Assembly (NCBI RefSeq): GCF_000196115.1
Contig: NC_005027.1
Coordinates: 248,001-312,000 of the forward strand
DNA length: 64,000 bases
Origin: Rhodopirellula baltica SH 1
GTDB taxonomy: Bacteria > Planctomycetota > Planctomycetia > Pirellulales > Pirellulaceae
Reading direction: 5' to 3'
In this document: one piece after another, positions 23,718-33,745 of the stretch
How the letters are laid out: every line of letters starts with the position of its first letter
How positions within the stretch are numbered: the first letter of the stretch is position 1
Notes under the pieces: model-generated
The model's database searches: none
Told to the model about the DNA's origin: nothing
What the model saw: only the letters and a program-made list of their open reading frames with translations
Position numbers and translations under genes: made by a program

Positions 23718-26110
23718 GTTTTCTCAGTGTCGCGTTCTTGTTTGCATTGCCATTGGTCGCCGCGCCGTTGCTGCTGCATCTGTTTGATCGCCGCCGCAAC
23801 GAAACGGTTCAGTGGGGTGCGATGCAGTTTTTGATGGAGGCGTCTGCTCGCAAAACCAGTTCACGAAAGCTAAAGCAGTGGTTGCTGCTGTTGCTGCGTT
23901 GCTTAGCCATTGCCGCATTGATTTTTGCATTGGCTCGACCGCTGCTGCCGACCGGATATCTCGGTGGAAGTGAGCAGGGCGAGACGATTTTCGTGATCGA
24001 CAATTCGATGTCCATGTCCCGCAAAACGGACTCCGGAACGATGATCGCGTCAGCAACCCAACATGCGGTGGACCAACTCGAAAAGATCTCGGCCCGCGAT
24101 GACATTCGAATTCTGACAACCGCCCCGTATCCGACGTGGCTCCATTCAGGAACGACGCGCGGGGACCAACGCAATCGCGAATGGATCACCGAACAATTGC
24201 GGAGTATTGATGCCACCGAGGGACGCAGTGATCTGCTTGCCGCTCTGTTCACCGCGGTCCAACTCGAACATCAACCCACACAAAACACCAGACGAATTGT
24301 GGTGCTGACCGATGGCCAGGCCACTGATTGGAGAACCGAAGACGAAGTCGGCTGGCAACGACTTCAATCCGTCCTCAATGAAACGTCCATTCGCACGGAA
24401 ATCGAAACGGTTCGTTTGGACGACCAGTCTCAGAGAACGAACAAAGGCAACATTGCGGTTGATTCGATCACTCTGGATCGAACGGTGGTTGGTTCTGAAA
24501 CACCGATCACGGCCATCGCGACTCTACGAAACTATGACATCGCGACGGTGGATGCCGCCGAACTGACTTGGAGCGTCAACGACGTTCCCGTTCATCAGCA
24601 AACGATCGCTTCGATCGAAGGCGAGCAGTCCGCTGAGGCCAATTGGAATCACAAGTTTGACGATCCCGGGATCTATCGATTGAGTTGTCGTTTGGATCGA
24701 GACGACGATTTACCAGCCGACAACGTTGCCAGTTTGATTGTCGAAGTGGTCGACCGTTTGCCCGTTGTCGTGGTCGAATCTGCAACTGACTACGCAGAAA
24801 TGCAACAAGACTCGTTCTTTGTGCAAGCGGCTCTTGGATGGATCGATGGACAACCGCTTAACGACACGTCGGTCTATGTTCCGACATTGATCACGCCCAA
24901 CGAACTTCCAACGGTCGATCTCAGCGAGCAGCGGGTTGTCATCATCCCCAATCTCACGGAGTTGCCTTCCGATGCTGTCTCGCGATTGACCGAATTTGTG
25001 TCCGATGGTGGTGGACTATGGATTGGATTGGGACCGCGTACCAACGTTGATTTCTTCAACCATCAACTGTTCGCCGACGCCAGCGGATTGGCTCCGCGAA
25101 GGCTTGACCAAATCGTCGATGCGTCGCCGGCAGGAACTGGCACCGACGCGGAGCAACCGTTGGACATTGAGGAAGATTCTTCGACGGATCAACCCGTTCG
25201 GATTGATCCGTTTCGCAGCGATCATCCTGCGACGCGACATCTGGCGGACAACGCGCAACTGGATTTGGGTGACGCATCCATTCAGCGTTATTACCAATTC
25301 AGTTCCGTCAATGACGACGACGATGACCGGGCGACGCTCTTGCGATTGAGCAACGACGCACCACTCGCCGTGGAAAACTTTGTGGGGCAAGGCCGCGTGA
25401 TCGTGCAATCCATTCCGCTGCGGTTGCAATGGAGTGACCTGGCTCGAACGCAGTCATTTGTCGTGATGGTTCGCGACTGGATCGATTACTTGGCTCAGCC
25501 CCGTGCGACGCAATACAATTTGCTTCCTGGCCAACCCATCGTGGTTCGAGTCTCGAAGGACACGATGAATTCAGACTTAGCGGGCGATCTCAACACACCA
25601 ACGGGATTCCTGCAAACGCCGGGCGATGAATCAATCGAGCTGACCGCTCAGTATGCCGACGAGGGTTTCGAATTTCGGTCCAGCCAAACTCGTCGACCGG
25701 GTCCATACAGATTGCAAATTGGTCTGGACGAAGCCGGCGTTCCTTTTCAAGTCCAGCGTTCATCGGACGAGTCCAATCTGATCTCACTCAGCCGTGCCGC
25801 ATGGCAACAAATCGCCAACTCAACGACGCCCAAGGCGTGGACCGAAGATCGCACGCCGGTCACGAGTGCACACACCGATCCAGTTTGGCCGTACTTGCTG
25901 CTGGCATTGATTGGACTGATCACCGGCGAGTTGGTTCTCTCAGGCATCATGGCTCGCGAGCGATTTGGGTCGGCGGGAATTCCTGAGTCATCGGAATTGG
26001 ATGCATCGCACCTGAGTTCGTTTGGGCCGAGGGGATTGGACCTGACGCCAACGTCTGTGCAACCAAGGTCATCCGCAGAGGCGGAAACGTTGGAGGCGAC
26101 CAACCGATGA
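23714..26110 (+). CDS. BatA-like membrane protein with VWA domain
   Basis: A 798-residue membrane protein. The N-terminus has the aerotolerance-regulator (BatA_N) layout: one hydrophobic segment at residues 1-24 followed by HLFDRRRNETVQWGAM, and a second at about 54-78. A VWA domain follows, with its metal site DNSMSMS at about 96-102. The large middle part is beta-rich and probably periplasmic. A C-terminal membrane segment (YLLLALIGLITGELVLSGI) lies near residue 735. It overlaps DUF58 upstream and the next VWA gene downstream by 4 bp each. Bat proteins are linked to oxidative and envelope stress in other bacteria, but the mechanism is not settled. Confidence 0.88.
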   Translation: MSFLSVAFLFALPLVAAPLLLHLFDRRRNETVQWGAMQFLMEASARKTSSRKLKQWLLLLLRCLAIAALIFALARPLLPTGYLGGSEQGETIFVIDNSMSMSRKTDSGTMIASATQHAVDQLEKISARDDIRILTTAPYPTWLHSGTTRGDQRNREWITEQLRSIDATEGRSDLLAALFTAVQLEHQPTQNTRRIVVLTDGQATDWRTEDEVGWQRLQSVLNETSIRTEIETVRLDDQSQRTNKGNIAVDSITLDRTVVGSETPITAIATLRNYDIATVDAAELTWSVNDVPVHQQTIASIEGEQSAEANWNHKFDDPGIYRLSCRLDRDDDLPADNVASLIVEVVDRLPVVVVESATDYAEMQQDSFFVQAALGWIDGQPLNDTSVYVPTLITPNELPTVDLSEQRVVIIPNLTELPSDAVSRLTEFVSDGGGLWIGLGPRTNVDFFNHQLFADASGLAPRRLDQIVDASPAGTGTDAEQPLDIEEDSSTDQPVRIDPFRSDHPATRHLADNAQLDLGDASIQRYYQFSSVNDDDDDRATLLRLSNDAPLAVENFVGQGRVIVQSIPLRLQWSDLARTQSFVVMVRDWIDYLAQPRATQYNLLPGQPIVVRVSKDTMNSDLAGDLNTPTGFLQTPGDESIELTAQYADEGFEFRSSQTRRPGPYRLQIGLDEAGVPFQVQRSSDESNLISLSRAAWQQIANSTTPKAWTEDRTPVTSAHTDPVWPYLLLALIGLITGELVLSGIMARERFGSAGIPESSELDASHLSSFGPRGLDLTPTSVQPRSSAEAETLEATNR

Positions 26111-28965
26111 ACCTCACCGAAACCTCCGCCAACGAATACCTCTCGTACGAACATCCGTTCAACTCTGGACTGCTGTTGCTGCTGGGTGTGGGTTGCTTGG
26201 GCATTCTACTTTGGACACTCTATCGAGAGCGAAACATTCTGGGCCGGGCAACGACCGGACTGTTTTCGGTTCTACGTTTAGGAGCCCTCTGCGTTGCATT
26301 TTGGATGCTGCTCGCTCCCACCAGCGTCGTCGAACAATCGACCTCCACTCGAAAAGCCATCGTGTTCGTGACTGACTCCAGTGCGAGCATGAAAACGGTC
26401 GATCCACCCGGATTGTCTGACGATTGGCGTTGGGCGATGTCAGGCTCTGACGACGACACGCAACAACCGTACGCTGAACCACTCAAACTCACCGATCGGT
26501 CTCTCGCGGCGATCGGTTTCGCAACACAACAGATGACCTTGGCGGTCACAGAACTCGATCAACACGGCGCCGAAACCTCCGTCGCCGAGCGTCTGAAATT
26601 GGCGAACCAGTCGATCGTTCGGGTTCGAACTCACCTCGAGAACATTCGCGGCTCGCTGCCCGCGTCCGTTGACAGCGAAGTCGACTCTTCGCTTCGTCGT
26701 TTGGTCCTGATGATCGACAGCCCGGAGTTTGATGCGTTCTCAGAACTCACCAAAATGCTGGAGCGGAATCGCACGCCCAACCAAGCCGGATGGCGTGAAA
26801 GCCTTCCAGACTTGGCCGAACGACTCGTCACGGCTCGCCGAGTCCTCCATGAATTGGCAGGCCAATTTGAACGTGCCATCGGCGATCAATCACAAAACGC
26901 ACCTTCGCAATCGACCGCTTTCACCGACCGAACTCGTGGTGATCGGGTCGCGAAATTCCTCACCGGGTTGGAACAATCGAAATTGAATGCGATCTCCGAG
27001 GTCGCCGACATTCGCTGGATCTCGTTTGATGACGCCGCGACGGCGATGACGAGCGTCGCGGACACCAACGAACGTCTGGCGTCTCTCACCGATCAAGAGA
27101 ATTCAGCCAAAACGACCGATGTCGGTGCCGCGTTGCAGTTCGTTGACCAACTGCATCGCGATCAACCCATCGCCGCGGCGTTCGTTTTGTCTGACGTCGC
27201 GCACAACCACGCTCATGAACGAGAGCCCACTGAAGTTGCCGCCCAAATGGATTCGACTCCCGTCTACGTCATTCCAATCGGCAACGATTCGCGTTTGCGA
27301 GACATCGACCTGATCTCCGTGTCGGCCCCCGCCGTTGCCATGCGAAACGACGATGTTGTCATCGAAGCTCACCTGGGGATCTACCAATGCAAAGGCGAAC
27401 GATGCTCCGTCCAGTTGTTGCAATCCGGTGAGGTCATAGATTTCCGAAATGTCTTGATCGATTCCGATGCGGAAACACGATCCGTGCAATTCCAACAGCG
27501 TGTCGCGGAGATTGGATCGGCATCCTTTCAGATCGCCATTCAACCACTCGATGGCGAAATGACGACGGACAACAATTTTGACGAGATCGAGATCAACGTC
27601 ACACGAAGCGACATCAAAGTCTTGTTGGCCGATGAGATGCCTCGTTGGGAATACCGATACTTGGCTCAACTTTTCCGACGTGATCCAAAGATTGAACTCG
27701 ACGAACTGCTATTCCGACCTCGACTGATCGCAACCGGGCATCGCCAAGAAGCGGGCGGCTTTCCCGTCACGGTCGAAGAATGGAACCGATACGACGTCGT
27801 CATCTTGGGTGATCTTCCCGTTGAACATCTGCCGGTTGCCTCGCAGACTTCTTTGCTGCAATACATGCGAACGCGAGGCGGAACGGTCATCACCATCGCC
27901 GGCGACCACGCGATGCCTCAGGCATACGTCGACCATCCGCTTGAAGAAGCCATTCCGGTTCGACCGATCGACCAGCCAGACGACGCCGGCCAGCAATACT
28001 CCTTCCAGGTCACCGAACAAGGTCGCTCCCATGCGGCATTGATGATTGCTGAAACCGAACTGGCGACCAACAACGCGTGGGCGTTTGTGAACCAGTTTTC
28101 GCCTCTGCACAGCGTTTCGAATTGGCGTGCTCCCGTCCCGACGGCTCAAAGCTTGATCGCGGTTGTCCCACGAGGTGAACCTCTCGCGATGAATGATCCC
28201 GCCCTCAAACAATCCAGCTTTCTTTGTTGGCAACCTGTTGGGCGTGGACGAATCATCTACCTGTCTGGACCGGACACCTATCGTCTGAGATTCCTTCGGG
28301 GTGACACGCTGCACTATCGGTTCTGGGGTCAATTGATGCGATGGGCGATCGCTTCGGATCTGTCATCCGGGAATCAATCGGTTCGACTTCGCACCGCGAA
28401 AACGCTTTATGAAACGGACCAATCGGTTGACATTGATGTCGAGTTATTGGATGCCGATGGGCAACCAGTGATTCGCGACGTCACCGACACGGACACCCTC
28501 AGTGTCCGTTTGTCCGTTGGTGAGGACGTACGCACGATCCCGCTCGTCATGGACGATGAACGTCCCGGACACTACCGAGCCGACGTCCGCGAATTGGCCC
28601 CGGGCGTGTACCAAGCCAAACCGGAAGGCTCTTTGATCGATGAGCTGACCGCGATGGGATCCGACGATGACCAATCGCTCAACGAAGAAGTGATCACGAC
28701 GTTCACAGTCCAGGCCGACCTTCCGACCGAGCTGGTCGACACGCGATCCAATCTCGTGTTGGCAGACCAAATTGCGACCGTGACCGGCGGGCAAGTTCTG
28801 CCGCCCACCGCGGTCGAAGAAGTTTTGGAACTCACTGACTTAGAACCTGTCGTGACGCACAGCGTTCAACGTCAACCGCTATGGCAACGATGGCGATATC
28901 TCTGGCTGGTGCTGGGGTGTTTGCAAGTCGAATGGATCATCCGCAAGTCCAGAGGGCTATCCTGA
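26107..28965 (+). CDS. Membrane VWA / glutamine-amidotransferase-like protein
   Basis: A 952-residue protein with two N-terminal membrane segments (about residues 20-36 and 52-70), a VWA metal site DSSASM near residue 90, and a long extracytoplasmic part. A segment at about residues 500-620 (DIKVLLADEMPRWEYRYLAQL, then DVVILGDLP, then GGTVITIAGDHAMP) has the layout of class-I glutamine-amidotransferase-like folds, as in other large proteins of planctomycete MoxR clusters; no catalytic Cys is apparent. A final membrane segment ends the protein. ATGA overlap with the BatA-like gene and a 2-bp gap to the next gene place it firmly in the operon. Confidence 0.8.
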   Translation: MNLTETSANEYLSYEHPFNSGLLLLLGVGCLGILLWTLYRERNILGRATTGLFSVLRLGALCVAFWMLLAPTSVVEQSTSTRKAIVFVTDSSASMKTVDPPGLSDDWRWAMSGSDDDTQQPYAEPLKLTDRSLAAIGFATQQMTLAVTELDQHGAETSVAERLKLANQSIVRVRTHLENIRGSLPASVDSEVDSSLRRLVLMIDSPEFDAFSELTKMLERNRTPNQAGWRESLPDLAERLVTARRVLHELAGQFERAIGDQSQNAPSQSTAFTDRTRGDRVAKFLTGLEQSKLNAISEVADIRWISFDDAATAMTSVADTNERLASLTDQENSAKTTDVGAALQFVDQLHRDQPIAAAFVLSDVAHNHAHEREPTEVAAQMDSTPVYVIPIGNDSRLRDIDLISVSAPAVAMRNDDVVIEAHLGIYQCKGERCSVQLLQSGEVIDFRNVLIDSDAETRSVQFQQRVAEIGSASFQIAIQPLDGEMTTDNNFDEIEINVTRSDIKVLLADEMPRWEYRYLAQLFRRDPKIELDELLFRPRLIATGHRQEAGGFPVTVEEWNRYDVVILGDLPVEHLPVASQTSLLQYMRTRGGTVITIAGDHAMPQAYVDHPLEEAIPVRPIDQPDDAGQQYSFQVTEQGRSHAALMIAETELATNNAWAFVNQFSPLHSVSNWRAPVPTAQSLIAVVPRGEPLAMNDPALKQSSFLCWQPVGRGRIIYLSGPDTYRLRFLRGDTLHYRFWGQLMRWAIASDLSSGNQSVRLRTAKTLYETDQSVDIDVELLDADGQPVIRDVTDTDTLSVRLSVGEDVRTIPLVMDDERPGHYRADVRELAPGVYQAKPEGSLIDELTAMGSDDDQSLNEEVITTFTVQADLPTELVDTRSNLVLADQIATVTGGQVLPPTAVEEVLELTDLEPVVTHSVQRQPLWQRWRYLWLVLGCLQVEWIIRKSRGLS

Positions 28966-28967
28966 TC

Positions 28968-31900
28968 ATGTCTACCACCATCACATCTCGGCCATTTTCG
29001 CACCGAATTCCTTCGGCAATCGAAAGCAAACTGCGGCGGATACGACTGCGGCATGCAATGCTGATCATCGCGTCGGCGATGGCATTTTCAATCGGTGTGT
29101 TGCTGCTGTTGATGATCCCGTCGATGTTGATCGATTGGATGTTTCCATTTGCATCGCCGTTGCTTCGCATCACACTGACTGGCATCACGATTGTTGCAAC
29201 GTTGACCACCGCGGCCTATTGGTTGATTGGTCCGCTGCGGCAATCTTGGCAATGGCTGCGAGCGGCCAACGCGGTCGATGACAATGTTCCGGAGTTGGAA
29301 GAACGCTGGTCCACCGTCGCCAGTCTTTCCACGCAAGACCGTTCGACGATGTCCGCCACGCAGCGTGCAATGGCGAACCAGGTGACCAGCGAAGCTGTCG
29401 CGATGGAGCGAATGGTCCAGCCCCGTCGCATCGCCCCGCCAATCAAAATCCGTCCGGGCCTTCTGCTCGCGGCGTCCGGCATCGTGCTCTTCGCGATCGT
29501 GTTCGCGATCAGCCCCAGCCGCGTTTCGGTTCTGCTGAAGCGGTTTTGGTTTCCCACGCAGAACATCACCGCAACGCAGCTCGCCAGCGTAACCGGAGAA
29601 CCGTTTGTCCCCCGCGGCGACTCGATCGAATTGGTCACTCGTGCCAGCGGTGTGGTTCCATCCTCTGCCACCATCAGTGTGATGCAGCCGGACGGTCAGA
29701 TCGAAGAGCATCGCCTGACCGCGGACGAGACCTCACCGGACACGTGGTCCCACAAAATGCGGGTGGACGAGGATGTGTCGTACCGAGTTCGTGCGGGTGA
29801 CGCACAAACGGAATGGCTGCGTCTTCAAACGATTGATTTCCCAGAAATCGATCAGATCGAATTTGGCGTCGAATTCCCGGCCTACACCAAACGTGCCCCG
29901 ATCCTGCTCGACCGATTGCCTCGGCGGGTCAAAGTTCCGCAGGACAGCGTGTTGCGGCTCGCGATCAAGCCACTCGATTCGCTGAAAAAGCTTTCAATCT
30001 CGCTGACGGATCCTGAAATCCCAACACCCGACACGACCGTGTCTGACGACGGCAAAACATCGCTCACTGACATGGACATCCGAGAGCTATCACCCGAGGC
30101 AGACGGATGGTATCGGCTGCAGTTGCCATTGATCGATGACGTGTTGCTGCGACCTACCTTGCTCAGTCCCCACGACCTGACCAACCAACGACGTCTGTTC
30201 TCACGAATCGATGTCATTGAAGACAAAGCACCGGTTGCCCGAGTGATCACGCCAAATGACGAAACCGCAGTGGCGGAAGATGAAATCATCGAGATCAAGT
30301 TCGAAGCCCATGATGATCACGGAATCGAGAAAGCCGAATTGGTGATCTATGACGAATCGCAACGGGATGCCGACGGCAACGCAAAGGTGCTGCATGTCCA
30401 ACCCATTCCGCTCGGCGACCAAGCCAACCAAAAGCATTTGATCGCAAAAACCAAGCTGGACCTGAAAGAACTGGGGCTCACCGAAGGCCAAGAGATCAGC
30501 TACTCCATCCGCGTGACGGACAACAAACCCGAAACAGATTCATTGGCAACCAAACCCAATGGCCGGCAAGCCGAAAGTGAATCAGCTAAGAGTGAATCAT
30601 CGAAGAGCGGTTCACCCAAGAACGAATCGCTGGCGAAATCGGAGAATACACAGAATCCTGATGCCACTCGCAAAGGCGACTCTCCTCAATCCGCCGACTC
30701 AAAGAACAGTGACTCAAAGAACAGTGACTCAAAACTAGCTGACTCGAATCCAGCTGACTCCATGCAAGCCGACTCGGAAAAAGCTGAAGCGAAGCAAGCT
30801 GAAGCGAAGCAAGCTGAAGCGAAGCAGGCTGATTCGGAAATGGATGACTCGGATCCGGCAAACCGCAAGTCTGGCGAAACCCAACCCAACGAAAACAATC
30901 CTGCAGGCGATGAACCTTCAGAAGCCGATCCGACTGACTCAACCAACGCCGACCTGAAGTTGGCTGATACAGGTCCGGCCGACCGAGACGATGCAGCCAA
31001 GAACGCTGGCGATCAGCAATCCGATGCCAAAACAAAACCAGCCCTCATGGACACCGCCAATCAGTCCATGCCACCGGAATCGGACAACAACTCGCAGAAC
31101 AGCAAGACAGAACCATCGGGTGCTGATCGCTCCTCCAAACCCGCCCCGAATGCGATCGCGGCGGCGGACTCTCCAGCGCAAGCGGGTGCCACAAAACCAA
31201 AACCTCCAGGCAAACCCACCAATCCATCAGGCGATCAACCAAGGAATTCGTCCGACGCCAAGAAGTCCAACCCAAAGAATCCTGATGCCAACAAAATGGC
31301 TCAGTCCGATTCGTCCAAATCCAAACCTCAACCCAAAGTACCTGCAACCAAAGTCGCCAAAGAGTCGAAACCTCAGCCCAAGGCTCCTGCAAAACAGATG
31401 GAGTCACAAAATTCGACTGTCAGTCATGTGACCTCGTCCAACCGCCAACGAAAGCAAAAGGGCCAAAATGCGACGACCGGCCGGCGTCGGCTCAAAATCA
31501 CCGACAAATTATCCGCGATCGCGGAGGCCGAAGAACGTCCGGGCGACGAACTCAAGATGCGAGAATCGGTCGTCGAGATTGATCAGATGCTCGCCGAAAT
31601 TGAGACTGGATTGAGAAAACTCGTTGAGCGAAAGATCGCCGACTCCGATCGCAGTGAACAGTTTCGTCGCCTCGACACGGGTCTGGGCAACGTCGAAGAT
31701 TTCGTCGCCAAGTTGAGAGAACAGACTCGGGAGAGCCAATATGCATTTGTTGGTTTGCAGATGGTCGACATCACGCGATCGCACGTCACGCCAGCCCGCG
31801 ACCGAGCGTTCGCGGGATCACAACGTGCCGGTTCAGACAACGCCGACGCCACGATGGGACTGCAGCATGTCGTCCGAGCTCGTGAATTGCTGGGTGCACT

Positions 31901-33737
31901 GCTGAAACGGTTTGACCGAGTCAAGCGAGAGAAGAAACTTAAGAAAGAGATGGACGAAGCGATCACCATCTATGAGGTCTATTTGGAGAAACGACGCCAG
32001 TTGATGCGGGAAGCTCGACAAAACCGCAATCCACTGGATCGAAAGATGGCGATCGTCGAAGTCGACCAGGCCTACTTGGATCGACTGGCAGAAGTCCTCG
32101 AACTACGGCGGGCCATGATGGACGAGTTTGCGGCCATGCTCGGCGACGACCCACGATTGCTCTCGCGATACATGGAATTGGTGCAGCGCCGTCAGAAATC
32201 TCTTCGGAACGAACTTTCGGATCTCTCGCAACGGCAATACGACCTGACCGAAGAAGTGATGAATTGGCTGCAAATCGATACAACCCAGCGTCCTGACCTT
32301 TGGACCATCATCATCGAATTGCGATTGAGTGCCGCCGAAGATCTCGCCAAGGACGCCGCTCAGCTGGCTGAGCGAATTCAGAAACAACTGCCATTGGAGG
32401 TCAATGCTGAATCAGGAACGGCAGCGAATCTGATTCGAACGGCCAATCAAATTTCCGCGACCGCGAGAAACATCCAGTTTGAAGCCGACGAGCTATTCGC
32501 AAATTCCAATGGCGAAGCGAAGAACCAAGATTCGACCACCGGCGCCCGTTCATTGATCGACCAATGCGAACGATTGTTCTCGCAATTGGACCGATTGCAA
32601 TTTGAAAACGAAGGCAATGATGCGTTGGCACTCTATGTCGAATCTCGCATTCAAGAAACTCGTGTCGTCGCTGACCAAACGGATGTGTGGGCCGACCTTC
32701 ATCGGAACATTCAAAACAATGACTACGGCGGGTTGGTTCAGACCGAACAATACCGACTCGCGGTCTCCACTCAATTGCTGCGAGTCGAGATGCTGGATAT
32801 GGAACCGAACTTGACCGCAGAATTTCTACGGACGGTCAACACTGACTTGCCAGGCGAAATCAAAGACATGATTCGCACGTTGCATCGATTGATGGAAACC
32901 ATCACGTACAACCAAATCGCAGCGTCCATCCGATCCGGCCATCGCAATTTGGAATCGGGCAACGAACAACAACAATTGGCAACCGACCGACTCACCGAAG
33001 CGGAAGAATTGTTCGACAAAATCCGACGTACCGTCGTGACGCATTTGGACGAGTACGACCCTCGCGATCCGAACATTGGTGATTTGCGAGATCCAACGCT
33101 CGATGAATTCTTGGCGAGACTCGAACGCGAACCCAACATTGCTTCTCAATTGGGCATTCCAAATCGTCGAACGAACCTTCGGGTCCGGGCCGATACGTTG
33201 TTGTGGCAAGAATCTGCAAGCGGCGCAGCGCTGGCGGCTTCTCAAGTGGCCGCGGACCAGCGGGCAAAGCAGGCGATGAAGATGGAGAAGCCGAAGCGAA
33301 AAAATCGCAAACCCGGTGACAAATCATCGGAAGAATTGTCGAAGGAACAACGCGAACAGGCAAAGCAAGCGCAAGACATGCTCGCCAAAACGTTGCTGGA
33401 AATTGAAAAGCAAAAAGAGAACGGTGACCCGTCAGACGCCGAGCGACAACGGCTTGATGAAATGGCGGAAAAGATCAAGGGACTGATGAACCAAGATGGC
33501 GACAACGCGTCGGCCGAGCGAGCTTGGCAACAAATCGTGCAAGCCGACGAGGCCAAGGAACTGATGCAAGCGATCGCCAACGGTGAATTCATCGCGGATC
33601 AGCAATGGAACCGTCTGCTGTCGACACTCGACGATGGACTTTGGCAAGTTCAGGGCAACCGCCCGCCGGAAGCCTACCGCAAAGCGATTGAACAGTACCA
33701 AGATCAACTCCGCGTGTTGATGTCAACGATCGATTAG
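28968..33737 (+). CDS. Large DUF4175-like membrane protein with low-complexity linker
   Basis: A 1589-residue protein. Three membrane segments lie at about residues 30-52, 64-88 and 162-181, a layout like that of the DUF4175 family of MoxR-Bat clusters. A beta-rich periplasmic part follows to about 525, then a Ser/Lys/Asp/Ala/Pro-rich linker at about 530-840 built of short repeats (ADSKNSDSKNSDSK; three copies of EAKQA). The last 750 residues are highly charged and helical, probably coiled coil, with KPKRKNRKPGDKSSEELSKE near residue 1445. ATG 28968 sits 2 bp after the previous stop; an upstream in-frame ATG at 28881 would overlap that gene. Probably a structural or scaffolding member of the complex; function unknown. 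Confidence 0.8.
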   Translation: MSTTITSRPFSHRIPSAIESKLRRIRLRHAMLIIASAMAFSIGVLLLLMIPSMLIDWMFPFASPLLRITLTGITIVATLTTAAYWLIGPLRQSWQWLRAANAVDDNVPELEERWSTVASLSTQDRSTMSATQRAMANQVTSEAVAMERMVQPRRIAPPIKIRPGLLLAASGIVLFAIVFAISPSRVSVLLKRFWFPTQNITATQLASVTGEPFVPRGDSIELVTRASGVVPSSATISVMQPDGQIEEHRLTADETSPDTWSHKMRVDEDVSYRVRAGDAQTEWLRLQTIDFPEIDQIEFGVEFPAYTKRAPILLDRLPRRVKVPQDSVLRLAIKPLDSLKKLSISLTDPEIPTPDTTVSDDGKTSLTDMDIRELSPEADGWYRLQLPLIDDVLLRPTLLSPHDLTNQRRLFSRIDVIEDKAPVARVITPNDETAVAEDEIIEIKFEAHDDHGIEKAELVIYDESQRDADGNAKVLHVQPIPLGDQANQKHLIAKTKLDLKELGLTEGQEISYSIRVTDNKPETDSLATKPNGRQAESESAKSESSKSGSPKNESLAKSENTQNPDATRKGDSPQSADSKNSDSKNSDSKLADSNPADSMQADSEKAEAKQAEAKQAEAKQADSEMDDSDPANRKSGETQPNENNPAGDEPSEADPTDSTNADLKLADTGPADRDDAAKNAGDQQSDAKTKPALMDTANQSMPPESDNNSQNSKTEPSGADRSSKPAPNAIAAADSPAQAGATKPKPPGKPTNPSGDQPRNSSDAKKSNPKNPDANKMAQSDSSKSKPQPKVPATKVAKESKPQPKAPAKQMESQNSTVSHVTSSNRQRKQKGQNATTGRRRLKITDKLSAIAEAEERPGDELKMRESVVEIDQMLAEIETGLRKLVERKIADSDRSEQFRRLDTGLGNVEDFVAKLREQTRESQYAFVGLQMVDITRSHVTPARDRAFAGSQRAGSDNADATMGLQHVVRARELLGALLKRFDRVKREKKLKKEMDEAITIYEVYLEKRRQLMREARQNRNPLDRKMAIVEVDQAYLDRLAEVLELRRAMMDEFAAMLGDDPRLLSRYMELVQRRQKSLRNELSDLSQRQYDLTEEVMNWLQIDTTQRPDLWTIIIELRLSAAEDLAKDAAQLAERIQKQLPLEVNAESGTAANLIRTANQISATARNIQFEADELFANSNGEAKNQDSTTGARSLIDQCERLFSQLDRLQFENEGNDALALYVESRIQETRVVADQTDVWADLHRNIQNNDYGGLVQTEQYRLAVSTQLLRVEMLDMEPNLTAEFLRTVNTDLPGEIKDMIRTLHRLMETITYNQIAASIRSGHRNLESGNEQQQLATDRLTEAEELFDKIRRTVVTHLDEYDPRDPNIGDLRDPTLDEFLARLEREPNIASQLGIPNRRTNLRVRADTLLWQESASGAALAASQVAADQRAKQAMKMEKPKRKNRKPGDKSSEELSKEQREQAKQAQDMLAKTLLEIEKQKENGDPSDAERQRLDEMAEKIKGLMNQDGDNASAERAWQQIVQADEAKELMQAIANGEFIADQQWNRLLSTLDDGLWQVQGNRPPEAYRKAIEQYQDQLRVLMSTID
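30780..30828 (+). repeat. 15-bp tandem repeat, coding
   Basis: About three copies of the 15-bp unit AAGCTGAAGCGAAGC in frame inside the low-complexity linker of the large membrane protein; each encodes five residues. A similar 15-bp duplication (AAGAACAGTGACTC-type) lies at about 30700-30735. Such repeats can expand or contract without breaking the frame. Confidence 0.8.
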
Positions 33738-33745
33738 GTCTGAGC

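Noticed and set aside
30690-30830. CRISPR array or minisatellite in short direct repeats
   Set aside because: Repeats are in frame inside a coding low-complexity linker and lack unique spacers.
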